A stretch of 64,000 nt of DNA from Pohlia nutans (GCA_022496805.1 CM040088.1:18941001-19005000); one strand, 5' to 3'. Numbered from the stretch's first letter, positions 12,423 through 24,968 are shown. A program made the numbers and translations. Notes: a model not told the origin generated them from the sequence alone.

Positions 12423-13009
12423 TTAACCCCTAAACGTCCCAGCGTCCAGTTTCTGGACGATGAACAAATTCCAACTCACACTACACTCACATTACTTCAT
12501 GGATGAAACTCATTCAATTTTTTGAAAATACTTTATGAAGTTATTGTCCTATCTAACGGTTGGATTTGGTGTTACTAGCGTACATATTTTATTTAGATTA
12601 CAAATGTGGAAGTATGTCAAGCAGTTGACCAAGCCAAAATTGCATTGACTTTAGTTCAAAAGTGAGCTTGCTAAAATGAGGTCATAAATTGAAGTAACAC
12701 AAAATTTTCAAAAAATCACCATTTCAAGAGTATCTCATTCCAAATCCATTCCAACAAATTTCACTCAAAAAATATCAATATTTTGTTTGTAATCAAATTT
12801 AGAAGGAAATTATAATTATAACTTTGAAATTTTATAATAAAATATCAGTGATGGCGTTGGTGAATCTAACTGTACGGATGGAACCTAAAATTCCATATCT
12901 ACAACTTTCATTTGTATAACAATTCCGAAATATTCTTCTAAATAGCATTTTATAATGATTTTTCTCAAACTGTCAATTCTGGAGATACCCTGGGACGTTT
13001 AGGGGTTAA
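12423..13009 (+). mobile_element. TTAA element, family B (587 bp), complete
   Basis: TTAA 12423-12426 followed by CCCCTAAACGTCCCAG, ending TGGGACGTTTAGGGG and TTAA 13006-13009. A subterminal hairpin CGTCCAGTTTCTGGACG lies at 12443-12459. Other copies: 18270-19065 and 50961-51545 (reverse orientation). No reading frame of note. Confidence 0.9.
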
Positions 13010-13189
13010 GAACACCCTTTCCTACATGTATATACAATATTCGGAAAGCAATCATTGGAAAAGAATTGGGGCCTCAAGAAAGCCTTGACTTTTCATTTCT
13101 TATCCAAACCCAAATTGATGAAGTGGGCATGGAAAACTATGGAGTCCTATGTGAACAACCTTCGTCCATGTCATCTTTGGTGGTCCACA

Positions 13190-13385
13190 TTCGTCTTTCC
13201 ATGCGCTTTCTAACGCACTTCAAAACTCCAAAATCCGAGCTAATATGCAAAAGTTAAAGTTTGTGCATTGGGGACCACTGTGTGCTGGCTGCTCAGTGGT
13301 CCCCAATGCACAAACTTTAAACATGTGTAACTTTTGCATATTAGCTCGGATTTTGGAGTTTTAAAGTGCGTCGGAAAGTGCATGG
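13190..13385. repeat. Near-perfect foldback, arms of about 85-90 bases
   Basis: The left arm (through CTCCAAAATCCGAGCTAA and TTGGGGACCACTG) is mirrored by the right arm (CAGTGGTCCCCAATGC through TTAGCTCGGATTTTGGAG) with a loop of about 13 bases near 13280-13293. The right arm has a small insertion (ACATGTGT). A transcript would fold into one long hairpin. Confidence 0.85.
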
Positions 13386-14559
13386 AAAGGAGGTTATGGC
13401 ACAAGTCAACACAAATTCGACCCATGATGATGAAAATCTTCACATTGCTTCTTCAATTCCTGAGGCATGAGGCCTTGTTGAAGCCTCATTTCTCTCCTAA
13501 TGTGGGTAGCAAAATACTAGCCCTTACCGTACAATTAATGTCTTGATTTTAGATTCGCCTCTTTTTGCAAGACGTGAGTGCCAAACTTTGACACCCCCTA
13601 GTGCTATCCTCAAAATTTCTTGCCAAAAGTTTAAGTACCAAAAGACTTTTTGCAACCTATCGATAATTAATGGTAAGTATTTTGTTTTTGGATACCAAGG
13701 CCCACTTTACATTAGGCCCTTGGCCCAATTCACAGTTGGCCCAAATTTGAATGTCTTGACCCAACAATTAGGCCTTAGAAGTTGATGATGTAGATCTATG
13801 ACGTTTTTTTTAATTTTGGAGGAATCTTTGAGACCAAGGGAGAGGCGTGCATAGAGGTATAACAAACATAAGGGATATGTGAAAAACCAACTTTTAGGTA
13901 ACTATTCAAATAAAATGTTTAGAGTCAATAAAGGAACATTCAAATTTTGTGCAAAAATTTAACTCCGGTTGTATGAAGAAGTAAGTTAATACCCAAATGA
14001 ATGTGAAATGTCGATGTTGAAACTCAAGTTGCCCTTACGCTTGCCATCTTAAACTAGAAAGTGGAAATACTTTAGAGATTTGCTTCCAAGGTTAGCAGCA
14101 CTACTAGCAAAGGCCTCGCTTCTCACTCAGAACACAGTGTCAAAGTACACAAGTCTTGAGCGCATGCGTGACGAATCGCACTTAATACCAAGTCTTGAGC
14201 GCCTAGGCAATGAGTGCGAAGTGGCGCCGTTTGACTCACCTACCTACCGAGTGAAAAGCGACGCCTTCTCCTTGTAGTGGCAGAAAGTAGTACAGCATGT
14301 GTAATTGCCGGAAAGGACCGAGAGTGTTGCATTGCGGATTTAATCAAGTGCTAAAGTGCAATTGATGATCCTAAGTTATAGCTTCCCACAGAGAAGACAA
14401 AGGGCTTCCGAAAGAATCTCAGAAGTCATATTTTGAGCCCTGGAGAGCTGGCTGGTTGACCACACAAAAGACTAGCTAGCTGCACTTCCACTTGCTGAGT
14501 CCCCTGAGGTTGCATCCACCGGAGCAAATTGTAGGCGCTCTAAAGTTATTCACTTCTTC
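13386..14559. other. Non-coding spacer
   Basis: Nothing recognised apart from a repeated phrase AAGTCTTGAGCGC at about 14152 and 14191. Confidence 0.4.
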
Positions 14560-14675
14560 CTTCTGAATAGATAGATAGATAGAAACTCTGGACCTCAATT
14601 GAGGCTGGTGTGAATAAAGTGTCTGTTTGTAATGACAATGACTCAGTGCCCACCGGACAAAGGGCCATTGGAACT
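14560..14675. repeat. Dispersed repeat R5 copy
   Basis: Shares ATAGATAGAAACTC, GGTGTGAATAAAGTGT and CAGTGCCCACCGG with the copy at 50036-50172, and more weakly with 14955-15010 and, in reverse, 31803-31866. The class is unknown; no terminal repeats were found. Confidence 0.55.
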
Positions 14676-15010
14676 TCTTTCTGACAACCTTCATTATATC
14701 ACTAGTAGGAAGTGTGTCGTTTTTCACTTACTCTAAATGAAAAAGGAATGAAACCGCGCTAGGCACGTGGGCTGTGTCAGTGTTGGTGAGTGGTTTTGGT
14801 CACAAGAAGACAGAAATATAAGCATAATATCCAGCCGTTCCCATGAAATGAGGAATGAATAACTACAGGTCTTCTACTAGTGTATGGATGTTGGCACTGG
14901 GAACCGACATGAAAAAAAATTACGCATGATAAGGTATATTAAAGAAGAAGAAGAATTTTGGACCTCTTTTGAGGCAGGCCAACGTGAATAAAAGTGTCTG
15001 CTTGATCCAC

Positions 15011-15730
15011 CCTTGATTCTAAGGACAAAGGATCAGTGGTCAGGATTACTTGACCCTCTCGAGGACTATCTAGAGTACTAACACTAACTCACTCGTTAAG
15101 CCTTCCAAGAGTTTTTCTTTTAACAAAATAATGTCACTGTAAAATCCCGTTACGCATTGTCAAGGGTGCAAGGCCGGGTTACATTATGTAACAAATAAAT
15201 GCCATCGTATGAGAGCGTGGGACCTTCAAGAACTTGGGCTCAACTCTGAGTTACGCAGAGGAACTCGTGCGTTCCTCCATATTACTGCACCAACACTTAG
15301 GCTACAAGCCCTCAAGCGCGGAAGTATTAACCCTTAAACGATTTTTAATTTAGAAAGAAAGAATTTTTAATTTTTAATTATAGAAGTAATTAACATTCTA
15401 AGAATGTAAGCTCGAATGTAAGTATATACTATTCTTGTCATGGATGATGCCTCAAAAAGAAAACCCATAAAAAAAAATTCTCAATTATTAACGGTTCATG
15501 GTCAAAGTGATTTAAAAACTGAGAAAATAATGGGTATAAATACAGCTACAAATCCTACAATTATCTGCATTTAGAAACAGCACAAGAGAATATACTTGAG
15601 TGTTAATAGAGGCCAGGCTTGTGCACACGGAGGAGCCCCACAATTTCCTGATAACTTAATCTGTCTGCATTCCAGCTATTTCTTTATCTTCATCTGCATC
15701 AAGCACAACCACCATTGATAAGCAGTTACA
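15011..15730. other. Spacer with a single TTAA-type end
   Basis: TTAACCCTTAAACG at 15327-15340 looks like a left terminus, but no matching right end lies in the following 2 kb. Otherwise nothing recognised. Confidence 0.35.
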
Positions 15731-16026
15731 AGCATCCGCACCCATGCACGATAAATCTGACTCGCTAAAATTATTCATCTACATTTGAAGAGCTCTTGAA
15801 CTTACACTCCCCCACTCTCAAACGCTCTTCAAACACCAAAAGTGCACATCAAATAGTCAATGGACCAATCACATGTAGAATGTCGGATGTAGTCAACTAA
15901 ACTTAGACTTGAAGGGCCATTTCTTAACACGTTAGGATTGAGGGTCAAGAGGCATTTTTGAAGGGCTCCTAGCATTTTCATCTATATATTGCATGTGTCA
16001 AACTCTTTACGGACATGGACGCTCTA
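15731..16026. repeat. Relative of the 54.3-54.6 kb Tourist-like element
   Basis: Starts near AGCATCCGCACCCATG and ends CATGGACGCTCT. The interior (AATAGTCAATGGACCAATCA, GAGGGTCAAGAGGCATTTTTG) matches 54330-54570. A further inverted fragment of the same family lies at 36100-36145. Confidence 0.6.
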
Positions 16027-16123
16027 AACCTCTCAATGCTAATCACATATAGCGTACAGACTTGAGAATCTTACCAATATGAATGATGACATTTTGTTTT
16101 TCACGCAGACAAATGGACACCTC

Positions 16124-16357
16124 GACTACAAGAAAACTTGGTAAAAAAAGACTGCAGCTGAAATTGATTGTGGTTTGTTTGACCTCATTCCGCTGCAGTC
16201 ATTAAACGGTATATTACACGCCTCAAAATTCTTAAAATCGAGGCTACAAATTGAAAAAAACAATTCTGCAGTTGTTTAGCAACTGTAGCAGAATGAGGTC
16301 AAACAAACCGCAGTCAATTTCAGCTGCGGTCTTTTTTTACCAAGTTTTCTTATAGTG
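16124..16357. mobile_element. CACTA-like miniature element (234 bp)
   Basis: The right end reads GTG on the opposite strand as CACTATAAGAAAACTTGG; the left end is GACTACAAGAAAACTTGG, with the first base of the CACTA terminus changed. The inverted repeat runs about 45 bases, including GACTGCAGCTGAAATT. A 3-base duplication is plausible (CTC/CTT) but not exact. Confidence 0.75.
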
Positions 16358-16472
16358 CTTGCTCATGTCTGGTTTATACCAACCACATGATGTATGTGCG
16401 TCAGGGTACGTAGACAGGCAAAATCAAACATTATTTAAACATCTACAGTAAATAGATTGCATGTAAAAAGTG

Positions 16473-16702
16473 CATTAGAAAAAAATTCGGGCCTTCAAAA
16501 GGTCCCCTTCATTTGAGAATTGTATCAGCATATCTCATCCAAAAATAAATAAAATAATAAATAAAATTTAAAAAAAAAAATCCAATCTAATGTGAACGGC
16601 GACCATCCACGTCAGATTGGTTTTTTCTTTTAGATTAATAATATTTTCCTATTCACATTTCACATCACAAGGCCTTCTAGAGGCCCCAATTTTTTTCTAA
16701 TG
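16473..16702. mobile_element. Miniature inverted-repeat element (230 bp)
   Basis: CATTAGAAAAAAATTCGGG on the left is answered by CCCCAATTTTTTTCTAATG on the right. The interior has CCAATCTAATGTG paired with CACGTCAGATTGG. Superfamily not determined. Confidence 0.7.
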
Positions 16703-17733
16703 AGCAAACACAAAAATGATCAGTTGGAAGTTTGCGATAAGGAAATAAGTTTCAACAAGTTATATTTTAGTATATACTCCATATCAGTTTACCTGCGTTA
16801 GGAACGCAAGTGCTGCAGCTTGGGTTGGTATGAATGGCCCATTACGGAGAATGGCTTGCACAAAAAGCAAAATATTTTGCTTTTGTCCATTCATAGCAAT
16901 GGATGGTGGAGATGGAATGAATCCAATGCACCCAATTTGTGCTGATTTTTGGGCACCAAATTGTGTCACTTAGATCGCCACGTGGGATTAATTCAAATTG
17001 GGCTTGGTCCCTTACTAATGTAAAGTCCATGTGCTTGATTCGAATGCTTCGTGTAATCTTATTGGTTCAAATTTGACAACTTCGAATTGGGCCTTGAATC
17101 GGGCCCTAATATGAAGTGGGCCTACTTAAACTTTTCTTGATTGGCAAGAAATCAAGACTAATATACAAAGTCTCAACTGAAATAATATAGAGATATTGGC
17201 CTCAACTGGCGAAATTTTTCTAAATGCAACACTTTGAAATCTTGCACAATAAGGATTTATTTATTTTGAAAATGTACATGACCTCAATATCAAAACTTGT
17301 AATGGAATGGTTTTAGATAATCTATCAATACTTCTCCCATAAAGGAAGGTGGGAGGTGCAAAAGAAAAAGAAGATAAAAAATTGGTAAGACGAGGCACAA
17401 AAGGTAAATGTAAAGAAAAAGAAGTTGTAAATGGGGGTGTAAAGATGTGAAGATACAAAGGCTAAATGCAAAGAGAAAATAGAGACACGACTTATAAGCA
17501 AAGGTGCAATGGGAAAATACTAAGAGAAAACAAAGTTGTAAGAGAAAACATAATTAAGAAAGTGCGATTAAGCCATATTAAAGAAGGACAAAGTACAAAT
17601 AATAAAGACAATGAAATAACGGGAAGCTTATATAGGAATTGGGTCCTCTTCACAAAACCCAACTTGTTCTTGAAGTCTCCAAATCTAACTTGTTTCTCAA
17701 ACCTTTATTACTTGACATCTTTCCAAAAATATG

Positions 17734-17734
<1 letters not shown>
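16703..17734. other. Non-coding spacer
   Basis: No gene or terminal-repeat structure recognised; AT-rich, with purine-rich stretches around 17340-17560. Confidence 0.4.
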
Positions 17735-17793
<59 letters not shown>

Positions 17794-17801
17794 CATATAT
17801 A
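17735..17801. repeat. (TA)n microsatellite
   Basis: A run of about 30 TA/AT dinucleotides with two ACATATAT interruptions near its right end. Confidence 0.95.
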
Positions 17802-18269
17802 TTTTGTTTTATTGTTGCATGAAGCTTTTCACTTCTTTTTTGAATTGCTTTTCACTTTTAGTATTGATTTTTTTTCAAGAAACTTCTTTTAGTAGGGGAA
17901 CAATGAAAATGGTTCCTTAAAAAGCTTTACACAATAAAAAATAATTCTAAAATGATTCCGTGCGGAACCAACCTAATAAACACACTCAAATATGTAAAAT
18001 AAAGAAAAATATCCATGCTAGAATTGATCCGTAACTCTACTATGTAAATATGACCTTTTCTCTAATCTTCTTATCCAATTTCTACCATCAATTATTGAAT
18101 CAAATGGCATCTAAACTAAATAAGAAGGAACATGAGTATTGTAAATGAAAGCCTTTTCTCCCTAAAACCTCCTTTATCTTGTAAGGATGGTTTTTCAATT
18201 TTTAATCAAACAATATTGTAATTGTATCAAAAAAAGTAAACAAAATCACTTTTGTACTAACTATGGCCT
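17802..18269. other. AT-rich spacer
   Basis: Nothing recognised. Confidence 0.4.
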
Positions 18270-19065
18270 TTAACCCCCAAACGTTACAACGTCCAGTTTC
18301 TAGACGACTAAGGTAGAGGGCTCCAAAACCAACAGGGTTCTAATTCCAAGAGAATTTATGCACAATAATCATCCTGGAACTAAAATCTAAGTAGACTATA
18401 GATAGCTTATCATTTTGGTCAACATCCAATAAGAGCTCTATGATGTGCCTAGATTTGTGATCTAAAATACATGCATGGTCTAGATTCTCTTGGATTAGAA
18501 CCTTGTTGGTTTTAGAGCTCTCTACCTTAACAAATTCAAACGCACCCTACATTCTCATCAATGTTTATTTTAAAGCCATCCAATATTTTAGAGATACTTC
18601 ACTAAGTTGTTATCCTATTTAATGGTTGAATTTAGTGATATATGAGTACATATTTTTCTAAAACTATAAATGTAGAAGTATGTCAAGTTGTTGACCAAGC
18701 CAAAGTTGCATTGATTGTAGTTCAAAAGTAGCTTTGCAGAAATGAGGTCATAGATTTAAAAAACACAAAATTTCAAAGAATCACCACGTTTAAGAGTACC
18801 TCATTTCAAATTCATTCCAACAAATTTTACTCAAAAAATATTAAATTTTATTATTATCAAATTCAGAAAGAATTCTTAATTTTAACTTTCAAATTTTATA
18901 ATTAAATATTGGTGATGGTATTGGTGAATCGAATTGTATGGATGGAATCTAAAATTCAAAATCTAGAACTTTCATTTGTATGTCAATTCCAAAATATTCT
19001 TCTAAATAGTACATTATGATGATTTTTCTCAATTCCAGGGACACCTTGGTACGTTTAGGGGTTAA
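18270..19065 (+). mobile_element. TTAA element, family B, with a nested insertion
   Basis: TTAA 18270-18273, CCCCCAAACGTTACAACG, subterminal CGTCCAGTTTCTAGACG (18290-18306), right end ACGTTTAGGGG plus TTAA 19062-19065. It matches 12423-13009 except for a 220-base insert at 18309-18530. Confidence 0.88.
18309..18530. mobile_element. Miniature element nested in the family B copy
   Basis: Terminal repeats AAGGTAGAGGGCTCCAAAAC and GTTTTAGAGCTCTCTACCTT. The interior (ATAGATAGCTTATCATTTTG, CTCTATGATGTGCCTAG) matches the element at 28765-28980. Absent from the paralogous position in 12423-13009. Confidence 0.8.
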
Positions 19066-19129
19066 ACCTTTAACAATGTTCTTGAAAGTGCATCTAGTTT
19101 AAGACTACTGAAGAGGCCATGCTCATTTT

Positions 19130-19430
19130 TTTACTATTACTGAATTGTGCAAAAATCTAGATTACACACGGACCTTTCTATGTAAACCTAGTCTTCCCAT
19201 GAGTGTTTTATTCTGTTCTCGAAGACCATTTTGTGAAGTAACCTACCCTTTCACGTTTTTTCAATTTCATGGCCTTTCCTGCGCGGAGAGAAGCAAATCG
19301 CTAATTTATAAAGTGGTAATCCATGTTTATAATTATGATTTTGAATAATTTTTTTAATAGTTAATAACACCATATATACTATTGATATTTTGTCACTGGT
19401 AATGCGGAGAAAAGCAGAGCCCTAGTTCAT
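19130..19430. repeat. Partial copies of the CCCTAG-ending repeat
   Basis: CATGGCCTTTCCTGCGCGGAG and AGAAAAGCAGAGCCCTAGTT match the repeat units at 48308-48925 and 63145-63535. Confidence 0.55.
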
Positions 19431-19453
19431 ATTATATTTTAAAAATCTTACTA

Positions 19454-20402
19454 TTAATCCTTTAGTACACTTGTGTTCATATAGTGGACGTTGGACAAAG
19501 TATGGACCATTTTTGGATGATGTACAATCATATTTGATATTTTTCTTCCATCCAATTTTCTCTTGATTCTTGTGCTAGTTGACTACCATTTTTACAATAT
19601 GGATCTTCAAAATAAGATATTATGATTTTTTTAAACAAAAGAATTGGTTTTTGTCAAATTTCATTCTTAGTTCAAAAAGTGAGCTCTTAAAAAAGATTTT
19701 AACAAATATTTAACTAATTATGGACAAAATGAGCAATTTTGAACAATTTGCAAAAAATCAGAGAAAATGCTAAATTTTGGGCAGTTGAAACTTTTATTGC
19801 TGGACAGCCGGAGGTTTATCGGTGGACAGTCGGTTGTATCGGCGGATAGCCAATACTCATTGTAATTTCTTTTTAATAAAATTTAACTTTAAGATTTTGT
19901 GCCACAACTCATTATTGTGACCTAATTTTAGCTTAGTAATCGATGCTTGACCTTTTTTGAAGCTAAAAAGTCTACATGTGGACATATTCTACTTGAAAAA
20001 TCTGTTTTTTGGTTTTGTCGGCGTCTCGGTGGATGCATTGAATATCATTTCTAGAATTCTAAAAGTCCATAATTAGTTAAATATCCGTTTTTTCCAAAAT
20101 AAGTAGAATCAAATAATGGAAATTATACCATCTTATAGTGCATGTTATTCCAAATTTGTTACTATTTTATTTTATTTTATTTTTTGGTCAATTTGAGATT
20201 TTTTTATTGAATTTCAAAACAAAACCTTGAATTTTAATTAATAAATATTAATAAAAAAAAATGACAAATCCAACAATACAAAAGTAATCTACACATTGAC
20301 ATTTACAACTTTGCTTTGTGCAACAACTTCATTTTTGTTATTCATCAAACATTTTATAACGCATCTTTGAAATTAGTGCATCATCTTGGACCTTAAAGGA
20401 TC
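19454..20402 (+). mobile_element. TTAA element, family H, with nested element and decayed right end
   Basis: The left end TTAATCCTTTAGTACAC and interior CTTGTGCTAGTTGACTACC match 58351-58879. The right end has decayed to TTAAAGGATCAC near 20390-20402. A degenerate subterminal hairpin (TGTTCATATAGTGGACG) lies at about 19473-19490. Confidence 0.65.
19701..20090. mobile_element. Miniature element nested in the family H copy (about 390 bp)
   Basis: ATATTTAACTAATTATGGAC on the left is mirrored by GTCCATAATTAGTTAAATAT on the right. The family H copy at 58351-58879 has no such sequence at this point and passes directly from GATTTTCC to AATAAGTAG. It includes three CGG(A/T)GG-type phrases around 19800-19850. 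Confidence 0.7.
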
Positions 20403-20404
20403 AC

Positions 20405-20933
20405 CTATAAACGTCAAAAGGGTCCTAGACAGGCAACCCAAAGGAATTAAAAAAAATTAAGAGAGCTACCCCCAATAGTAGCCTGTTGAGTAACATGAAC
20501 AACCAATGAGAATTCCTCAAATCTTCTATGATCAGTGACTGGAATGAACAATGTCACTCCAAAAACAAATTTAAAAAATACAATGAGATTCCAACTCTAC
20601 AGTGAGCTCTGCAATTCTAGATTTAAAATTTATTGATATATATATATATATATATAAACACTATTGAATAGCGTTGGCTAGCGCTAGCAGCTCTAGTATC
20701 CATCAAGATCTCAAGCTACTCGACTTCCTTCCCTCCTTTCCCAACAATTCTCTTTCCAATTTCCTGAGAATGTACAATATACTAAAACATGCATATTTGC
20801 TAAATTTAGCCTCTCAATTTCATCACCTTTCCAAAGCACCAATCCATTTTAATTTTGGTTGAAAAAATCCACATTTTTCTTGATTATTCTCTCAAAACAA
20901 GCCCGTGGGGCGTTTTTGACGTTTAAGGATTAA
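20405..20933. mobile_element. TTAA element, family G, decayed left end
   Basis: The right end is TTTTTGACGTTTAAGGATTAA (TTAA 20930-20933). The left end TATAAACGTCAAAAGGG is recognisable but has lost the TTAA. Related to 34724-35085. Confidence 0.55.
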
Positions 20934-21284
20934 GGAACTGAGGTAGTTTGTTTGTTTTGTTTTATTTTATTTTGTATATGACATTGGAATCTCTTCAACT
21001 GTGCGTGGGCCAGCTGCATTGTTGGTACTATTGGAAAGCTCTTCACAAGGAGGGAGCACCAAAGCCGTTTTATTGCCTTTGGAAATATGGTGTCAAAGTT
21101 ATGGATATTTCATCGAATTTTGTCACTATAAATTGAATTAAATTATAGAAAATGGAATATGGGATTTTTGATGTCATTCTTGGCATTGTTGGAAAGCTCT
21201 TGACAAGAAGGGATGCACTAAAGTTGTTTCGTCGCTTTTGAACCTACGGTGTGGAAGCTAAGTATGGATTTTTAATTGAATTCG

Positions 21285-21537
21285 CTCGGGGAGGTCACTT
21301 CCAAATATTACGTAACAATGTGCAAACAAAGATAGGGTCCAAATAAATCTTAGAAGGTAAATTTTATATAGTTTTACATTAATATAGGATGCTCAAAATT
21401 GATTACAAGAAAAAAAATGAGAATATTTTTAAAATATTACGAATCATAGTAAATTTTACTTTTAATTTTTAGGGTACTTTTAAATACCCTTTGTTCACAC
21501 GTGATATTCAAAAGATACAAAGAGTGACCTCCCCGAG
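21285..21537. mobile_element. 8-bp-duplication miniature element, copy 1 (253 bp)
   Basis: Perfect 15-base ends CTCGGGGAGGTCACT and AGTGACCTCCCCGAG, flanked by the direct repeat TGAATTCG at 21277-21284 and 21538-21545. The second copy is at 32782-33193. An 8-base duplication suggests the hAT superfamily, although these ends are not the usual hAT ones. Confidence 0.85.
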
Positions 21538-21611
21538 TGAATTCGTCACCATAAATTGAACTAAATTATGAATAAATTATTCTAAAAATAAAAGAAAAAG
21601 AAAATCACTGG

Positions 21612-21705
21612 AAACACGGGGAACACACGAAGAACACATGTAATACACGGGGAACACAAGGAACATGGAGAACACAAGGAAGCACAAGGAATGCGGAGAA
21701 CACCT
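21612..21705. repeat. GGAACACA minisatellite
   Basis: Roughly ten degenerate units of about 10 bases (GGGGAACACA, AGGAACATGG, AGGAAGCACA). Confidence 0.8.
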
Positions 21706-22170
21706 AGGCCAACGCGCAACGCCACACAATCAATCTATCTATACATTGAGGAAGGTAGTTTATTTGTTTTGTAAGCAACATTGAGATCTTCCTAGTTGTG
21801 CACCCACTGACCGCGTCTTTGCAACCATTAGAAAGTTCGTGACGAGGAGGGGTGCACTCAAGTCATTTCGTTGCTTTCGAACGTACGATGTGAGAGTTAT
21901 AGATTTTTGAGTGATTTTTGTCACTATAAATTGAATTAAATTATGAAATATGAAATATGAGAGTTTCTGATGTCATTATTGACATTGTCGGAAAGCTCTC
22001 AATGAGTAAAGGTGCACTAAAGTTGTTTCGTAGCTTTTGGACCTATACTGTGAAAGTTATTGATTTTTAATCGAATTTTGTCACTATAAATTAAATTAAA
22101 TTATGAATAAATAATTCTAAAAATAAAATAAAAAGTAAAAGCATGACTAAATCATAGGGAACACTGAGCC

Positions 22171-24968
22171 AATGTTACATGGCCACACTAGTAATTTATG
22201 CTAATGGATTCATCTTTCAGTTACCAAGAAGATTCATTTGAACAAATAGTAAGTTAATTTAATAATTGAAACCATCCACAATTATTTATTTGGACTCTTT
22301 TAGGTGTACAAGCCTTATCACTTACTGTAAATGAACCCTTTTGTTAGCTTCAAAGTCCTAGAACTGAAAATCCAGCTTCCAAGAATTTTCTAAACATGAA
22401 AAAGAAAACCTCTCACAATTCAAGCATGCATTACATTCTTGAGTCTTGACCTACTTAGACTTGGTCTCTTGTCTACATACATAGGGCATCATTGTTCAAC
22501 AATGAGGAATGATACGTCTACAGTAGCATCGTACACCTTCAATTGAACAAGATTTTTCCTGTAGAAAAGAGAGACTGTAGAAAAGGGACCAAGCTGGATG
22601 AATTTCGGTACAAGATCGACCTGGTGTACCAATTTGGTTTCAGCACCGAGGTGCTTGAAGTCTTCAGATTCTAAGTCAACTTAGCCAATCCCTATGACCG
22701 ATTATTCTCGTTTGTTTACAGTACCTGATTGATAGCAGAGTAGCTAGGTCTCAAGAAGAGATTCTTGTTTGAAAACCAAACCGTAAGTTCTATTAATTAA
22801 TATAACCACGTCGTTCTAACATATTACGTTTTGTTAAAATGTCGTTTTAGCATGTTCTATAGAGATGTTGTTCTAACAATTATGTCGTTCTAAGCAGCTG
22901 CTGCTGTCCTAGTTGTACATTTCAAACGTCGGCTAGCATCAACTCATAACAACTTAGAAACTGTTAGGCGTGCATCTGATCGAAAGAGGTCTTAAATTCT
23001 ACTATTCAGAATTATGTACTACAATTTTCCACGTGCTTCATATATATCTTGCATGCCAGGAATTGAGTAAGCTCTGCTCCAGTGCTCCGCCTGCCTTCAT
23101 TGACTGTTTGGCTAACTCAGATGATTGTGTTCCTACGTTACTACGTTAGTACACTGATAAGCTAGTTCAGGTGACTAGCTAGCTCTCTATATCACCTGTC
23201 AAAGAGTGAATGACGTGCTGTAGCAATCTCCTCTTACTTGCACATGAATCCCAAAAGTCAAGCTCATCTAGAATTTACTCAGAATGACTCAATCTGCACT
23301 CAAAATGTTTTTGAATTTGGCTCTGAACTTACACCGTTTGACTTGACTTGTTACATTGGCGTACGTAGTTTCATAAAACGAGGCTCTTAATGAAGGTTGG
23401 AGGTAGTTACCTCGGATCTATCCTAGTCCTAGATTGTAGAGCTCTGAGGTTTCAGATGGGCAACTCAACTCATCTTGAACGTCCTGATGTTTGGCACACT
23501 GGAGTTGCCGAAATAACGAATTTTGAGGTTCTAGTGTATGTTATCACGTGAGGCTTGACTCATTGACAGAGTCTTGGCGTGTAACTCTTTTTATTGAAAT
23601 TTCAACACTTACTGGTATTAACTCAAAACGGTAGGAAAATGCTGAATGGAACATGGCTTGTACCACCTGGGAGAGAAATGAATGCAGTAGACTTAGAATT
23701 AATTAGTATAGCTTCGTACCTCATCACTTACTGTAAATGAACCTTCTTGTTAACTTCAATTTTTTTAGAAAATCCGGCTTCCAAGAATCCTCAAACATGA
23801 AGAGAAAACTCTCACAACCATGCATTACGTCTCTAACTTTAGCAGAATAAATTCATTGACACTGTACAAGTTCTTTAATTTCTACAGGCAACTGATGAAC
23901 TATCACGACCAGAAGAAAATGTAACTAAAGCATTCGGCTGTTGAAAAACGTAGTACCTCAGTCACTACTGACTCGATCAGAACTGCGTTAGTACGTACGT
24001 GTGGCCGGACGGAATAAGTCTTGAAGGTCAACTGTCGCAGAAAGCTGAACAGCAACATGGAGATACTAGCTGTCACATACTCACATGACTCACGTACATT
24101 CAGGTGACAAAAAATGAACTGTCAGTGCTGTAATCATTCAGACAAGTTACTAATTCTCCATGGATGAATTTTGCAACAAGTGGCGAAGGACTGGCCCTAC
24201 AAAGGAAGACGAAGAGGTGCAGTAAAATCAAACATGATTGTGTACACATGGGTACTTACTGAAAAGTCAAGCGACTCTGCAGCTTCCCGTTCTAGAGCCC
24301 GCCTGTCTGTCTGTCTGTCTGACTACTCTCACTGGGTTTTATTTTATAATTCTCCTAGACATTCCAAAGGTATGTGTTAGATACTTCTTCACAGAGATCT
24401 GCATTGCTCTGGCCGGGGTATAGTAGCCACCACCATCTAGAAAGTTAACGAAACAGGAAGGGTCCATTCAAGCTAATACAAAGTAACCGGCTAAGTTGTC
24501 AGCACCTAGTGCTTTTTTTGGAGGCATTTTCAATGCACATGTTGTTTGATTTAAATTGTTATTAGAAAGGAAAGTGATATGTCAATGTTTGCAACATGTA
24601 TATAAAACACATGGTACAAGATGAAAGCAATATTGTAAAAATTTGGGTATTATTGTATTATGAGCACTAAAATAGCTTTGTCATCATCAGTCATTTGAAT
24701 GACTCACTAAGGACTTTTCTAGATGATAAATAACACTTTTTTGGTAGAAACTTTGGGATATTTGAATGGGAATGATGATTATGTGAACGAAAAAAATAAA
24801 ATCAATACATTGAAAAATTGTTCTTTGAATGCAAATCATGACTTCTTTTTGTCACGAACGACTGTCCAATGCACTCAAAACAAGGCACCCTGAGCTCGTA
24901 TTAGCTTGAATGGACCTAAAAAAAAGATTGTGGCAGAAAGATGCATGAAGATCTAGAGGTTAATAATC
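22171..24968. other. Low-repeat region upstream (plus) / downstream (minus) of MIR390
   Basis: No protein gene recognised. Two diverged direct repeats about 1.4 kb apart, 22315-22435 and 23722-23828, share TCACTTACTGTAAATGAACC, CCAGCTTCCAAGAAT and CTCACAA. A short (CTGT)n run is at 24303-24322. It may include unannotated non-coding transcripts. Confidence 0.45.

Larger units (their letters stand above)
20938..22170 (+). repeat. Tandem/dispersed repeat block R4
   Basis: Units repeat the order GAGGTAGTTTGTTTGTTTTG, TTGGAAAGCTCTT(C/G)ACAAG, GGTGTGAAAGTTATGGAT, ATTTTGTCACTATAAATTGAA. They start near 20938, 21160, 21738 and 21950; a further copy is at 36414-36650. They are probably arranged fragments of one larger retroelement or satellite; the class is unknown. 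A 253-base element interrupts the second unit. Confidence 0.65.

Noticed and set aside
17466..17822. 118-codon plus-strand open stretch ending in alternating I-Y residues
   Set aside because: The tail is translation of the (TA)n microsatellite and the rest is low-complexity; not a gene.
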